Source of the DNA: a virus
Length of the DNA: 64,000 nt
Strand: one strand, 5' to 3'
IMG/VR virus record: IMGVR_UViG_3300044858_003476
Location: 1-64,000 of that record
This document shows, one piece after another, positions 41,207 to 49,329 of this stretch. The first letter of the stretch is position 1; the number at the start of each line of letters is the position of its first letter. Below the pieces are notes generated by a model. That model made no database searches and had not been told where the DNA came from. It worked only from the letters and a program-made list of their open reading frames with translations. The position numbers were made by a program, and so were the translations under genes.

Positions 41207-41363
41207 TCATAACGATTGGACTCTACACAGTAAGCTGAGGGCCTCTATGTTTATGCCTGAACCCCCCATTGAGACATATCACTTAATGCGTAAGTTTTAT
41301 GATTGTAATTCTTTCGAACTTGCCTTGTTTTATTACAGACTGGAAGTATGCAATTTATATTAG
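41193..41363 (+). CDS. Array unit 39 (last)
   Basis: 56 residues. MKTINHNDWTLHSKLRASMF, ALFYYRLEVCNLY; no acidic tail. Overlaps the next small gene by 16 bases. Confidence 0.45.
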   Translation: MKTINHNDWTLHSKLRASMFMPEPPIETYHLMRKFYDCNSFELALFYYRLEVCNLY

Positions 41364-41506
41364 AGGGCGATATGTGGCGCGATAGACGAGATATAAATAT
41401 ATGGCCTGAACCATGTCGAAGGTATCCCTTAAGAACGGAAGTATGGATGACGTGGGTGAGGTATGTTGACCGAGATATTCTTATGGAATGGGCCACGGGT
41501 AAGTGA
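41348..41506 (+). CDS. Unknown 52-residue protein after the array
   Basis: MQFILEGDMWRDRRDINIWP, CRRYPLRTEVWMTWVRYVDR, ending EWATGK. Arg/Trp-rich, unlike the acidic array proteins. Start overlaps the last unit. The 98 bases after it up to the primase hold no clear feature. Confidence 0.5.
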   Translation: MQFILEGDMWRDRRDINIWPEPCRRYPLRTEVWMTWVRYVDRDILMEWATGK

Positions 41507-41604
41507 CATCACTTATCTCGAGCATCTTGCCATTAACAGGCAATATGTATTAATGTTTAAGTTCAAGCTTAGTTATTATAGGGCATTCATACAATATACG
41601 GAGA

Positions 41605-42801
41605 GTGGTGACAAGAGAGAATGAACAACTGATAATGGAGCGGCTAACTATACCAGAGCTACTAAATCTGCGGCATGGTACTAATGATTGCCCTGCTTGT
41701 GGAGGCCGCGGTAAGCTGAGTGTGTATCCACACTATATGAAGTGCTGGAGGACTAGTTGTGAGTTGAATGCAGGTATGGGTCTGGTTAATGCCTGGCGTT
41801 GGCATACTAAGCTTGATTATGCTGGGGCTATGCAGCAGTTAGAGGCCCGCGCTGGTATACGTCAGGCCCGCGAGGTTATGGATGCTCGCAGTATAGTACT
41901 AGAGAGCGCGCTAGAGGCCTATCATTATTATCTTGATACTACGCCTGCTGCTCAGGATTATATACTACGGCGGGGCTGGTCTCTCGATCTAGCTCGTAGT
42001 ATTGGTATAGGGTATGCTCCTCCTGGTGGTCTACGTCAATTCGATATAGATCATGAGGCATTAGCCCGCGAGGGTCTGATTAAGGAGGACGGCGAGGATT
42101 ACTATAGGGAACGCATTATATTCCCTATACGAGATACACGAGGCCATCTAGTCCATATGGTTGGTCGCTATATAGGTAGTAGTGAGAGGGCCCCCCGTTA
42201 TAAGGATACGCGGGCCGCTATTAATAGTAAGCGCTATCTCTATCTAGAACATTGTCTTAAGGAGTATAGTAAGCACCCAGCTCGCGAGCTATATATAGTT
42301 GAGGGCCCGCCCGATGCCACATCACTAATAGGTCGTGGTTTACCTGTAGTGGGGTTATTGGGTCTGGAGTATCTATTATGTCACACCAGTAAGTTCAAGC
42401 CCTTCCGTCGTATCACATTTATATTCGACTCAGATAAGTATAGCGATGATCATCCTACTCATGCCGGTGTATATAAGAGCTGGGTGCGTATTATACCTCA
42501 ACTAGTTCAGCTGCAGGTTAACTTACCATTAGCTGAGCTTATGACGTATATGGTTGCTGATTATAAGGATATTAATGAGTGGTTGGTAGCAGAGCCTCGT
42601 GTTAATGCTGCTGATACTATCAATGCTAACCGCATACTATTCGTAGATGATTTACTAGCTCAATGGGGGCCCGACATTAGTCATCACGTAGATATATTGC
42701 GGGTATTGACCGCCACTCATTCTCCCTTAGGGCTATTGGCTCCTTATGTAGATAATCAATTAGGGCCCCTTGAATATGCCTCTCTACTATTTGGATCGTG
42801 A
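41605..42801 (+). CDS. dnaG: DnaG-type primase (zinc finger and Toprim)
   Basis: 398 residues. Zinc finger DCPACGGRGKL...KCWRTSCEL near 29-52, then a linker, then the Toprim parts LYIVEGPPDATSL (Glu) and RITFIFDSDKYSDD (DxD). No helicase domain follows. It makes RNA primers for the phage polymerase. Start uncertain: GTG 41605 or 41608 directly behind CGGAGA, or ATG 41635. Stop overlaps the next start (TGATG). Confidence 0.85.
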   Translation: MVTRENEQLIMERLTIPELLNLRHGTNDCPACGGRGKLSVYPHYMKCWRTSCELNAGMGLVNAWRWHTKLDYAGAMQQLEARAGIRQAREVMDARSIVLESALEAYHYYLDTTPAAQDYILRRGWSLDLARSIGIGYAPPGGLRQFDIDHEALAREGLIKEDGEDYYRERIIFPIRDTRGHLVHMVGRYIGSSERAPRYKDTRAAINSKRYLYLEHCLKEYSKHPARELYIVEGPPDATSLIGRGLPVVGLLGLEYLLCHTSKFKPFRRITFIFDSDKYSDDHPTHAGVYKSWVRIIPQLVQLQVNLPLAELMTYMVADYKDINEWLVAEPRVNAADTINANRILFVDDLLAQWGPDISHHVDILRVLTATHSPLGLLAPYVDNQLGPLEYASLLFGS

Positions 42802-43298
42802 TGACTAATTATCACGTGAGTATACCCGCTCGCGATTGTATGATATACCCCTATTATGTAGGGCGTTACGCTGATGGCCGCTATAGTGCTGTTACTATAA
42901 CACTACAGTCTGGCTGGGCTCAGGAGTGGCGTATGTACCGGCGTGCCATAGAGTATCTATGTGAGGATAATGAGAGCCCGCCGACTATAACAGGCTACCT
43001 ACCTGATATGGGACGGCCCCGCTCTGGCGCCGCCTGGTACTGTCTAGATACTACTGAGTATCTGCATGACTATAATCTAAATATATATCACGAGCGCTAC
43101 CCTACCCTGGGTATACTAGATCATAGGGGTATAGCTACGCCTCAGCATATAGAGACACTAGCTCAGCTAGAGTTCTTACCCTACTTCTATCATCCTCTTA
43201 TCGCAGCGCGGGCCTGTTATCTTATAGAGCCCCGCCCTGTCTGGTTAGAGGCCTTCCTATCATCTGATATTAACAGGAGATTATTTAATGTCTGCTAA
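42801..43298 (+). CDS. Unknown 165-residue protein after primase
   Basis: Coupled to the primase stop. Not recognised; Tyr/Trp/Arg-rich (DCMIYPYYVGRYADGRYSAV, WAQEWRMYRRAIEYL). Overlaps the next gene by 11 bases. Confidence 0.65.
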   Translation: MTNYHVSIPARDCMIYPYYVGRYADGRYSAVTITLQSGWAQEWRMYRRAIEYLCEDNESPPTITGYLPDMGRPRSGAAWYCLDTTEYLHDYNLNIYHERYPTLGILDHRGIATPQHIETLAQLEFLPYFYHPLIAARACYLIEPRPVWLEAFLSSDINRRLFNVC

Positions 43299-43629
43299 CC
43301 TATCTATGCTTATTAGTCTTAATCTAGAGTATCTAATGAAAGAGTACCCTGATAAGCCATTCCATGTGTATCTCTGTCAGATGGATGCAGCTCTATGTGA
43401 GAGAGTAATCGAGGAAGAGCCGCCCGCCTCTTTACTTGAATTGCTTCCGCGTATCTTCATAGAGATCAACGACCTATTATCTCCTAACTTTATAAATAAG
43501 GATGTGCGCTTCTTTGACAATGCCAAGGTAGAAAAGGTGCTCGGAGCACAACCTAACTCTGTAATTCAATTTTGCGAGGGTCGCCTAGCGTATTATCAAG
43601 AAAGAAACGTTCTATTAATTAAGGACTAA
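43288..43629 (+). CDS. Unknown 113-residue protein
   Basis: Overlaps the preceding gene. LSMLISLNLEYLMKEYPDKP, IEEEPPASLLELLPRIFIEI: helical, acidic. No known motif. Followed by the higA-like gene after 14 bases. Confidence 0.6.
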   Translation: MSANLSMLISLNLEYLMKEYPDKPFHVYLCQMDAALCERVIEEEPPASLLELLPRIFIEINDLLSPNFINKDVRFFDNAKVEKVLGAQPNSVIQFCEGRLAYYQERNVLLIKD

Positions 43630-43643
43630 ATTAGCTAAATGCG

Positions 43644-43952
43644 ATGAACAGCAACCATTTGCCAAATATCCATCCCGGTGAAATCCTCAAGTTAGATTTT
43701 CTGGAACCGTTCAATATTACCCCCTACAGACTGAGCAAAGATTTAAGCGTAGCTCAAACTCGTATCGGTGAGATTTTAGCGGGTAAGCGTAGTATCACTG
43801 CGGACACAGCTTTGCGTCTGTCACGATATTTTGGTAACAGTCCTCAGTTTTGGCTGAATCTTCAAACAGACTACGATCTCCGTCAAGCTCAGGCAAAGAA
43901 TGCCGAAGTTTATAAGCACATTCCCGTCACTCCATTTATAGATGTAGCTTAG
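43644..43952 (+). CDS. higA: Orphan HigA-type antitoxin
   Basis: 102 residues. HPGEILKLDFLEPFNITPYR (HigA start), helix-turn-helix RLSKDLSVAQTRIGEILAGK, then RSITADTALRLSRYFG, SPQFWLNLQTDYDLRQA and the C-terminal helix. This matches the HigA/VapI group of XRE antitoxins over full length. No higB toxin lies on either side. In a phage, a lone antitoxin could neutralise a host HigB-type toxin that would abort infection. Composition and the G-rich flank (43969-44040) suggest recent capture from a host. Confidence 0.85.
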   Translation: MNSNHLPNIHPGEILKLDFLEPFNITPYRLSKDLSVAQTRIGEILAGKRSITADTALRLSRYFGNSPQFWLNLQTDYDLRQAQAKNAEVYKHIPVTPFIDVA

Positions 43953-43968
43953 GGGACTAATTTTATCT

Positions 43969-44040
43969 GGGAGGGGGGACAGGATTAGTGGGGACGGTGG
44001 GACTGGGGGGATTTTCGGGTTTACGGACTTGGGGGACGGG
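43969..44040 (+). other. G-rich, quadruplex-capable tract
   Basis: Eight or more runs of three to six G in 72 bases on the plus strand (GGGAGGGGGG, GGGG, GGG, GGGGGG, GGG, GGGGG, GGG). Several intramolecular G-quadruplexes are possible. Located right after higA. Confidence 0.8.
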
Positions 44041-44114
44041 TAACAGATAGAAAAGTAGGGCCTAGTATGTATTAACTACGCAGAACCTAACGTATATTGT
44101 AGAGTAGAGGACAA

Positions 44115-44915
44115 ATGTTTACTATTAATTATCGCTATCTAGTAGAAGCACAGGAGTATTATAAACAGAAGGGCTATAGAGTAGTCGACCTAAAATGGGT
44201 CGTGCCCCGCCATATTGGCTCTGTAACATCACCAGAGCCTAATAGTCAGGCTTCTTATAATTGTTCCGACACTCTTGTACTGGTAGGTAGCGCAGAACAG
44301 ACCTTCATCTATAATGCGATAAATGGACATTATCAGGCAGGTGACGCACTGCAAGCTATTACGCCGTGTTTTCGTCCACTGGATAATGATGATTATAGCT
44401 ATCCTTACTTCATGAAGCTGGAGTTATTTGTGTACAAGGGTATGCCTGGTATGACTGAAGATACTATCTGTACTGATGCATACCAGTGGATGCTACATTA
44501 TATTAATCCACATAATCTCAAGTTCGTGCATTGTGCCGATGAGACAGATATAGTCTATACCCCATTGAATCTAGAGCTGGGTTCTTATGGTAAGCGCTCC
44601 TATGAGGACCACTGGTGGTATTATGGCACTGGTATAGCTGAGCCCCGCTTCAGTGTAGCAGTTAATGACTCCTTCCGGCCCGGCTATCACTCTAGTCCTA
44701 TCCCTAAATATTTTCCTAATACGCTGGATAAGATATACGAGGAGCTGCTCGAGTGTCGCGACGTCACTAATTCATTATTGAGGCAGTGCGAGTTAGCTGA
44801 TATACTACTCGCTGTTGAGCAATATGCTGTATCTCAATACGGTGAGGCAGGATGGGATGCTATTAGGGATATGGCTAAGTTAACACAACGCGCCTTCGCC
44901 GCAGATAAACGATAG
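44115..44915 (+). CDS. Unknown 266-residue protein
   Basis: TAGAGGAC before ATG. First block YLVEAQEYYKQKGYRVVDLK and PSYNCSDTLVLVGSAEQTFI-like text with VGSAEQ; later DHWWYYGTGIAEPRFSVAVN. tRNA-ligase-like or class II synthetase resemblance (SAEQ) is only superficial. C-terminal helical, basic. Function unknown. Confidence 0.6.
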   Translation: MFTINYRYLVEAQEYYKQKGYRVVDLKWVVPRHIGSVTSPEPNSQASYNCSDTLVLVGSAEQTFIYNAINGHYQAGDALQAITPCFRPLDNDDYSYPYFMKLELFVYKGMPGMTEDTICTDAYQWMLHYINPHNLKFVHCADETDIVYTPLNLELGSYGKRSYEDHWWYYGTGIAEPRFSVAVNDSFRPGYHSSPIPKYFPNTLDKIYEELLECRDVTNSLLRQCELADILLAVEQYAVSQYGEAGWDAIRDMAKLTQRAFAADKR

Positions 44916-44976
44916 CGCTCCCCGTTCCACTAGAGTCAATGTCAAATCATTATTATTGATATACTGGGAGGTTAAG

Positions 44977-45057
44977 ATGGATGATGCACCGTTAGTTATA
45001 GGGTTGGCTCTCGCTCTTGTTACAATAATTGGCTTGTTGTTTAATGACTTAACTTGA
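44977..45057 (+). CDS. 26-residue single-pass membrane peptide
   Basis: Strong RBS GGGAGG 6 bases before ATG. MDDAPLVIGLALALVTIIGL then LFNDLT: acidic N-terminus, one membrane helix. Its stop runs into an inverted repeat. Confidence 0.55.
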   Translation: MDDAPLVIGLALALVTIIGLLFNDLT

Positions 45058-45095
45058 CACTCCTCACGTTGTTGTCGAGGGTAGTCTAGTGTCAA
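45054..45095 (+). terminator. Inverted repeat after the membrane peptide
   Basis: TTGACACT (45054-45061) pairs with AGTGTCAA (45088-45095); inner CCTC/GAGG extends it. No T-tract, so terminator function is uncertain. Confidence 0.4.
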
Positions 45096-45134
45096 CCCGT
45101 CGTAAGTAGATCTACAATTTCTTAAGGAGTCTCT

Positions 45135-45629
45135 ATGCTTAGTATTCAAGTTCGTCAGGGTGTATTTGAAACTAATAGTTCGAGCACCCATAGTATATCT
45201 ATTCCCTGTCAGACTAGTCTTACTATCCCTGAATTAATACATTTCGAGATTGGCGAATTTGGTTCTGATACTAGTGTCCTGAGTTCTATAGCAGCCAAGG
45301 CCAGTTATTTATACACGGGCTTCGCTGCTAACGATAGGATGAAAGACGCCTATAACATGATACTCTACCTGCTATCAGAGGGTATTGCTGTAACTGCCGA
45401 GGATGTAGTATATGACGAATACGAAAGTCTTAATGATGGCTACATGGACCACGCCAACGAGTTGAATGGGTTCCTCGATGCTATTGTAGCTAATAAGGAT
45501 ATGATGATGCGTTATCTATTCTCGCCCTATAGCTTTATCCTAACCGGTAGTGATAATGACTACAGTTATGTGATTGATAATAAAGCAGTTATGGAGTATG
45601 CTAGCGACTTCTTTTACAAGGGCAATTAG
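45135..45629 (+). CDS. Unknown protein with FETNSSSTHS start
   Basis: 164 residues, RBS AAGGAG. MLSIQVRQGVFETNSSSTHS is a start I recall from many phage and bacterial proteins of unknown role (R.GVFETNSSS.HS). The rest is helical and acidic (SDNDYSYVIDNKAVMEYA). No membrane segment. Confidence 0.65.
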   Translation: MLSIQVRQGVFETNSSSTHSISIPCQTSLTIPELIHFEIGEFGSDTSVLSSIAAKASYLYTGFAANDRMKDAYNMILYLLSEGIAVTAEDVVYDEYESLNDGYMDHANELNGFLDAIVANKDMMMRYLFSPYSFILTGSDNDYSYVIDNKAVMEYASDFFYKGN

Positions 45630-45678
45630 ATATCACTAGCTAAAGCTCGTCTAAACTAATTTACCAGAGGAAAATCAA

Positions 45679-46014
45679 ATGTTGCCAAAAGACTTTATTA
45701 AAAAGGGGGCCAGGGTATGGGCAGTAATTCCCCACGAGGATGGTACATGGGGAACTATTAAATCAGTCGGGCGAAAGTATATAGTGGTTGATAACAAGAA
45801 GTTTGATATTGATACTCACCGTCAAGTAGGAGATTGGGAATGCGAATTATATCCTTCTCCAGAAGCCTACACAGAAGAGCGTAGAGGTGAATGCCTCATC
45901 GAAAAGCTCCGATGCACGTTGAGCCATTCTAATGTTACCGCTGGATGGTTCGGGGGGATAGATAAATTAATCGAAGCCTGCGAGATCATGGGGATTAATA
46001 CTGATTATCCGTAA
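45679..46014 (+). CDS. Unknown 111-residue protein
   Basis: AGAGGAA before ATG. The first 50 residues look like a small beta barrel (GARVWAVIPHEDGTWGTIKS, GRKYIVVDNKKF), the end is helical with Cys residues. Host-like text; function unknown. Confidence 0.6.
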   Translation: MLPKDFIKKGARVWAVIPHEDGTWGTIKSVGRKYIVVDNKKFDIDTHRQVGDWECELYPSPEAYTEERRGECLIEKLRCTLSHSNVTAGWFGGIDKLIEACEIMGINTDYP

Positions 46015-46018
46015 TTCT

Positions 46019-46936
46019 ATGAATAAGTTTAATGAAACGACAACTTTAGCGCATTATACCAATGGTGACTATGAGTGTACTCTATATGCTGATGGTACCC
46101 TGGTTCGTACTACAAGTGTGGTTGGGGCCCGCCCCGCCTATCCCTGCTCTATAGATATTAAGATCACTGACTACTGTGATATGGGATGTAAATATTGTCA
46201 TGAGAGTTCTACTCGTAATGGTAGACACGCTGACCTAACACGGTTACTCGATGTCCTTAGTGATATACCTGCTGGGGTCGAATTAGCAAACGGAGGGGGT
46301 AACCCACTATCTCATCCTGATATAGTGGATTACCTAGTAGAACTTAAGGCCCGCGGGCTTATAGCTAACATTACTGTTAACCAAGGTCATCTACATCGCT
46401 ACGTTACTATAATAAAGGATATCATAAGCCAGGAGTTAGTGCGGGGCCTCGGTATCTCAATCACTAGTAGTAACTATAGCAGTCTGATACCAGTACTGAG
46501 TCTCTCAGATAACATCGTGTATCACATCATCGCTGGTATCCATCCCGTTAGTATAATCGATGAGTTGGTTAGTCTTAGCGCTGCAACCAGTAAGGTACTC
46601 GTACTAGGCTATAAGAACTTCGGCTTCGGTATAGATTATCATAGCCCTGAGGTAGATGCAGGCATAGCGCAGTGGCGGCGTCTCCTACCCTCTCTTATAG
46701 GCAGGTGTAATCTCTCCTTTGATAACCTGGCTATCGAACAGTTAGAGCTCAGACGTTTATTCACTGATGAGGGGTGGGCCCGCTTCTATATGGGCGATGA
46801 CTTCCAGTTCACTATGTATATTGATGCGGTTAAGCAGCAGTATGCTCCTACTAGTCGTAGTTATAACCGCACGTCATTCGACTCTACTTCACTAATCGAT
46901 TACTTCCAGGCAGGCTTCTCATGCACATCAAGCTAG
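46019..46936 (+). CDS. Radical SAM enzyme
   Basis: 305 residues. The cluster motif CxxxCxxC is C53-DMG-C57-KY-C60 in ITDYCDMGCKYCHE, then the GGE-like ELANGGGNPLSHP (S-adenosylmethionine contacts) and a TIM-barrel continuation (IANITVNQGHLHRYV, GLGISITSS). No SPASM cysteine cluster at the end, so a minimal radical SAM. The N-terminal 45 residues form an extra beta segment. Substrate unknown; a peptide, tRNA or nucleotide modification are all possible. Starts 4 bases after the preceding stop. Confidence 0.8.
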   Translation: MNKFNETTTLAHYTNGDYECTLYADGTLVRTTSVVGARPAYPCSIDIKITDYCDMGCKYCHESSTRNGRHADLTRLLDVLSDIPAGVELANGGGNPLSHPDIVDYLVELKARGLIANITVNQGHLHRYVTIIKDIISQELVRGLGISITSSNYSSLIPVLSLSDNIVYHIIAGIHPVSIIDELVSLSAATSKVLVLGYKNFGFGIDYHSPEVDAGIAQWRRLLPSLIGRCNLSFDNLAIEQLELRRLFTDEGWARFYMGDDFQFTMYIDAVKQQYAPTSRSYNRTSFDSTSLIDYFQAGFSCTSS

Positions 46937-47118
46937 GTGATGAGATTAATAATAAAGTAGTTACTAATATAGCATATCAATCAACGTATCCTAAGTCAGC
47001 GGGTTATAGTTATAACACGAAGGGTAACCCCTACGTTAATCATAAGAACAAAGTGGTTGTCACGTTAGATGATAATACTGAACTAACTTGGAATCCCTGG
47101 TTGTTTCAATTCAATTAA
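46921..47118 (+). CDS. Unknown 65-residue protein coupled to the radical SAM gene
   Basis: Starts inside the radical SAM stop region (16-base overlap). MHIKLGDEINNKVVTNIAYQ, VVTLDDNTELTWNPWLFQ: small beta protein. It may be a partner or a substrate peptide of the radical SAM enzyme, from position and size only. Confidence 0.55.
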   Translation: MHIKLGDEINNKVVTNIAYQSTYPKSAGYSYNTKGNPYVNHKNKVVVTLDDNTELTWNPWLFQFN

Positions 47119-47144
47119 TTATTCTCAGTGTAGCAGGCGTTATG

Positions 47145-47153
47145 TGCTATAAT
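47145..47153 (+). promoter_or_regulatory. Extended -10 promoter before ruvC-like gene
   Basis: TGC-TATAAT (47145-47153), perfect -10 with the TGn extension, 17 bases before the start at 47170. No good -35. Confidence 0.5.
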
Positions 47154-47169
47154 GATAATATACTAGTTG

Positions 47170-47721
47170 GTGATTATCTTGATTAAATTTATATGTGGGA
47201 TAGACCCAGGTTTAGCTGGGGGGCTTTGTATACTACAAAAGGGTGATACCCATAATGTAGTTGATGTTAGAATCATGCCAATTACCAGCACCTCTGATAA
47301 GGATATAAACATGGGGGTAATTAAGAATTACCTGTCTTATCATAAACCTCATCTTACTATTATTGAACGCCAGATAGTAGTCCGGCCCAAGATGGTTGAG
47401 GGAAAGGAACAGCACCAGGGTCTGGGTTCTGCTGCTAAGACTATGCTTAACTATGGGAAACTAATTGGCCTATTGGTGGGTATAGGTCTGAGTTATGTAG
47501 TAGTAGATTCCCGTGAGTGGCAAGCGCACTATGCCGATATGGCCCCGCCTATTAAATGGACCTATAATAAACCTACTAAGACACGCAGCGTATCTATTGC
47601 TGTGGATCTCTATCCTGCTGTTAATTTATTCAGGACTCCTCTCTGCCACAAGCCCCATGATGGTATGGCTGAGGCACTATTATTAGCTCATTATGGCGCA
47701 GAGGTTATCGATGACCTCTAA
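47170..47721 (+). CDS. ruvC: RuvC-like Holliday junction resolvase
   Basis: 183 residues. FICGIDPGLAGGLCIL carries the first catalytic Asp, HLTIIERQIVVRP the Glu, and the last acidic pair is seen in HKPHDGMAEALLLAHY. This is the RuvC resolvase layout. It cuts four-way junctions before packaging. Start TTG 47167 or GTG 47170; overlaps the nuclease gene by 11 bases. Confidence 0.78.
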   Translation: MIILIKFICGIDPGLAGGLCILQKGDTHNVVDVRIMPITSTSDKDINMGVIKNYLSYHKPHLTIIERQIVVRPKMVEGKEQHQGLGSAAKTMLNYGKLIGLLVGIGLSYVVVDSREWQAHYADMAPPIKWTYNKPTKTRSVSIAVDLYPAVNLFRTPLCHKPHDGMAEALLLAHYGAEVIDDL

Positions 47722-48856
47722 TATTATTACTAGTCGATCTGTAGCAGAACGCCCGCCCTACTACTCTGTTAGTGCACTGCGCGTATATCGCCGCTGTGGG
47801 ATGGAGTTCTATCATAAATATGTTGATCTCAATAGGAAGAGTGGGGCTACGCGCTCTACTCTATTGGGTAACCTAGTGCATGAGGCCCTCGAGTTATACT
47901 ATGATCCTGAAGTAGAACATGACTATAATCTAGAGCAGTGTCTCGAGGAGACCTACATAAGCGCGCTTATGGCCGCTGGTGTCATTGTATCTAATACGCC
48001 TGCGTCGGACCAGACCACTATCTCCAGTTACTTAATGGGCCTAGTAGATGGTTATGCAGTGTTGCATAACAGAGCCCGCGCTGACTATAAGGGTCCCGAT
48101 GCCATACGCACCGCTGCCGGTAAGGTGAGTAGCGCCTATCAGTCTACTACTGCATGGAAGCAGGCAGAGGAGCCCCTCCTTGCTCTACGGCATGCAGCTA
48201 ATGAATATATGCTTATGCTTAATCCTGAATTGGATACTGAGCTTGATGTTATTGGCGCACTGACTGATGCGTTTAACCTATGTCGGGCCTTTATTCCTCC
48301 TAAGGAGTTTAAGCGCACTATCTATGTTGAGTTACCTATTAGTGAGTATAACGACGGCACTATAATCAATGAAGTGCCTATGCCACCTGACTGCGGCGGT
48401 GATGCCGGTATCAACCTCCTGGGCTTCATTGACTGGGTGGGAATTACCTCTCATGGCCTAACTATAGTTGATTATAAGACCAGTAAGTCTGCCTATACTA
48501 CAGATAAGCTGGCGTATAATCCTCAGCTCTGTGCCTATGCCTATGCCTATGAGAAGTTGACAGGCACTCGCGTTGATGCTATGGGTATCTATAACGTCAG
48601 GGAGGGTAATCTGGTACTAACGCCTATTGACCGCAGCATCATGGATCGTGTATTAACTTCATTCTTTGGCACGCACAAATTAATCACGGCGGGCTTCTAT
48701 CCTCACCACTACCCTGAGGATAATTATAGTCCCTGTCTCGATTCCTTTGGTAAGCCTTGTCCCTATCTCCATGATTGCTACCCTGAGCTCGCAGAGGAAC
48801 AGAGTCTACTCGATCTCTATATTAATGAATTGACATACTGTAATTCAGTACGATAA
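47711..48856 (+). CDS. PD-(D/E)XK nuclease (RecB/Cas4-like)
   Basis: 381 residues from ATG 47711. YYSVSALRVYRRCGMEFYHK (first Cys and QhxxxY-like start), GNLVHEALELYY (His), NLLGFIDWVGITSHGLTIVD then YKTSKS (D..DYK core), AYNPQLCAYAYAYE (motif QL..Y), and C-terminal cysteines CLDSFGKPCPYLHDC, which with an N-terminal Cys (RRCGMEF) could hold an Fe-S cluster. This is the AddB/Cas4-type nuclease group. Likely role: end resection or processing of phage DNA. Confidence 0.82.
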   Translation: MTSNIITSRSVAERPPYYSVSALRVYRRCGMEFYHKYVDLNRKSGATRSTLLGNLVHEALELYYDPEVEHDYNLEQCLEETYISALMAAGVIVSNTPASDQTTISSYLMGLVDGYAVLHNRARADYKGPDAIRTAAGKVSSAYQSTTAWKQAEEPLLALRHAANEYMLMLNPELDTELDVIGALTDAFNLCRAFIPPKEFKRTIYVELPISEYNDGTIINEVPMPPDCGGDAGINLLGFIDWVGITSHGLTIVDYKTSKSAYTTDKLAYNPQLCAYAYAYEKLTGTRVDAMGIYNVREGNLVLTPIDRSIMDRVLTSFFGTHKLITAGFYPHHYPEDNYSPCLDSFGKPCPYLHDCYPELAEEQSLLDLYINELTYCNSVR

Positions 48857-48882
48857 GATTAATGGGTATATAGAGGATACGT

Positions 48883-49329
48883 ATGCCCAAACCTAACCCC
48901 TGGCTTGATGAAGTAAAGTATTACCTGCGTAAGAAGTTCTATCAGCAGATTGATTTCGAGTCTGCTTGCTACAATCGAACATTCTCATATGATACAGTGC
49001 GTAAGTGCATGTATTTAATTATGAGAACTAGCCCCGATATATACAGGCATGCTGCCTGGCTCTGGGCTACGCAACGCAGTCGCAATGACATCGCGGGCGG
49101 TCTTAATGTAGATAGTAGTACCATTAAGCGTAAGTTTGATGCTTTTGCTATCCAATTACTTAATTATCTGATTCATCCTGATATCATGCCTGCATTAGGC
49201 CCCATCGATATTCGTATGCAGATGGAGGAAGAGGATAAGCACATCAGAATACCTGAGATCGTCGAGGGTAATGTGTATACGGCCGCTGATTATTTGAATA
49301 GCGTGGTAGATGATGGCAGACTACACTAA
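48883..49329 (+). CDS. Helix-turn-helix protein, possible small terminase or regulator
   Basis: 148 residues. RSRNDIAGGLNVDSSTIKRK looks like a helix-turn-helix, preceded by an aromatic helical N-terminus and followed by FAIQLLNYLIHPDIM. Overlaps the next gene by 17 bases. Might sense DNA for packaging or late gene control; no direct signature. Confidence 0.55.
   Translation: MPKPNPWLDEVKYYLRKKFYQQIDFESACYNRTFSYDTVRKCMYLIMRTSPDIYRHAAWLWATQRSRNDIAGGLNVDSSTIKRKFDAFAIQLLNYLIHPDIMPALGPIDIRMQMEEEDKHIRIPEIVEGNVYTAADYLNSVVDDGRLH

Larger units (their letters stand above)
33951..41363 (+). repeat. Tandem array of about 39 paralogous mini-genes
   Basis: Each unit spans about 130-290 bases and codes for 40-96 residues. 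Common plan: M-K-(M/I/V)-I-N-C-N-x-W-A-P start, I-P-I-T-D-P, L-Y-Y-S-F-Y, F-Y-Y-R-L, and end (D/G)-D-Y-F-D-E-D-(D/N). Most junctions share ATGAAGATRATTAA, whose 14 bases are the end of one ORF and the start of the next in another frame. Few units have ribosome binding sites, so translation is probably coupled. Some units lack parts or are decayed, typical of growth and decay by recombination. I know of no described family like it. Confidence 0.9.

Noticed and set aside
44115-44915. Class II tRNA synthetase-like protein, from the VGSAEQ stretch
   Set aside because: Only one short word agrees; no motif 2 or 3 can be placed, so it stays unknown.
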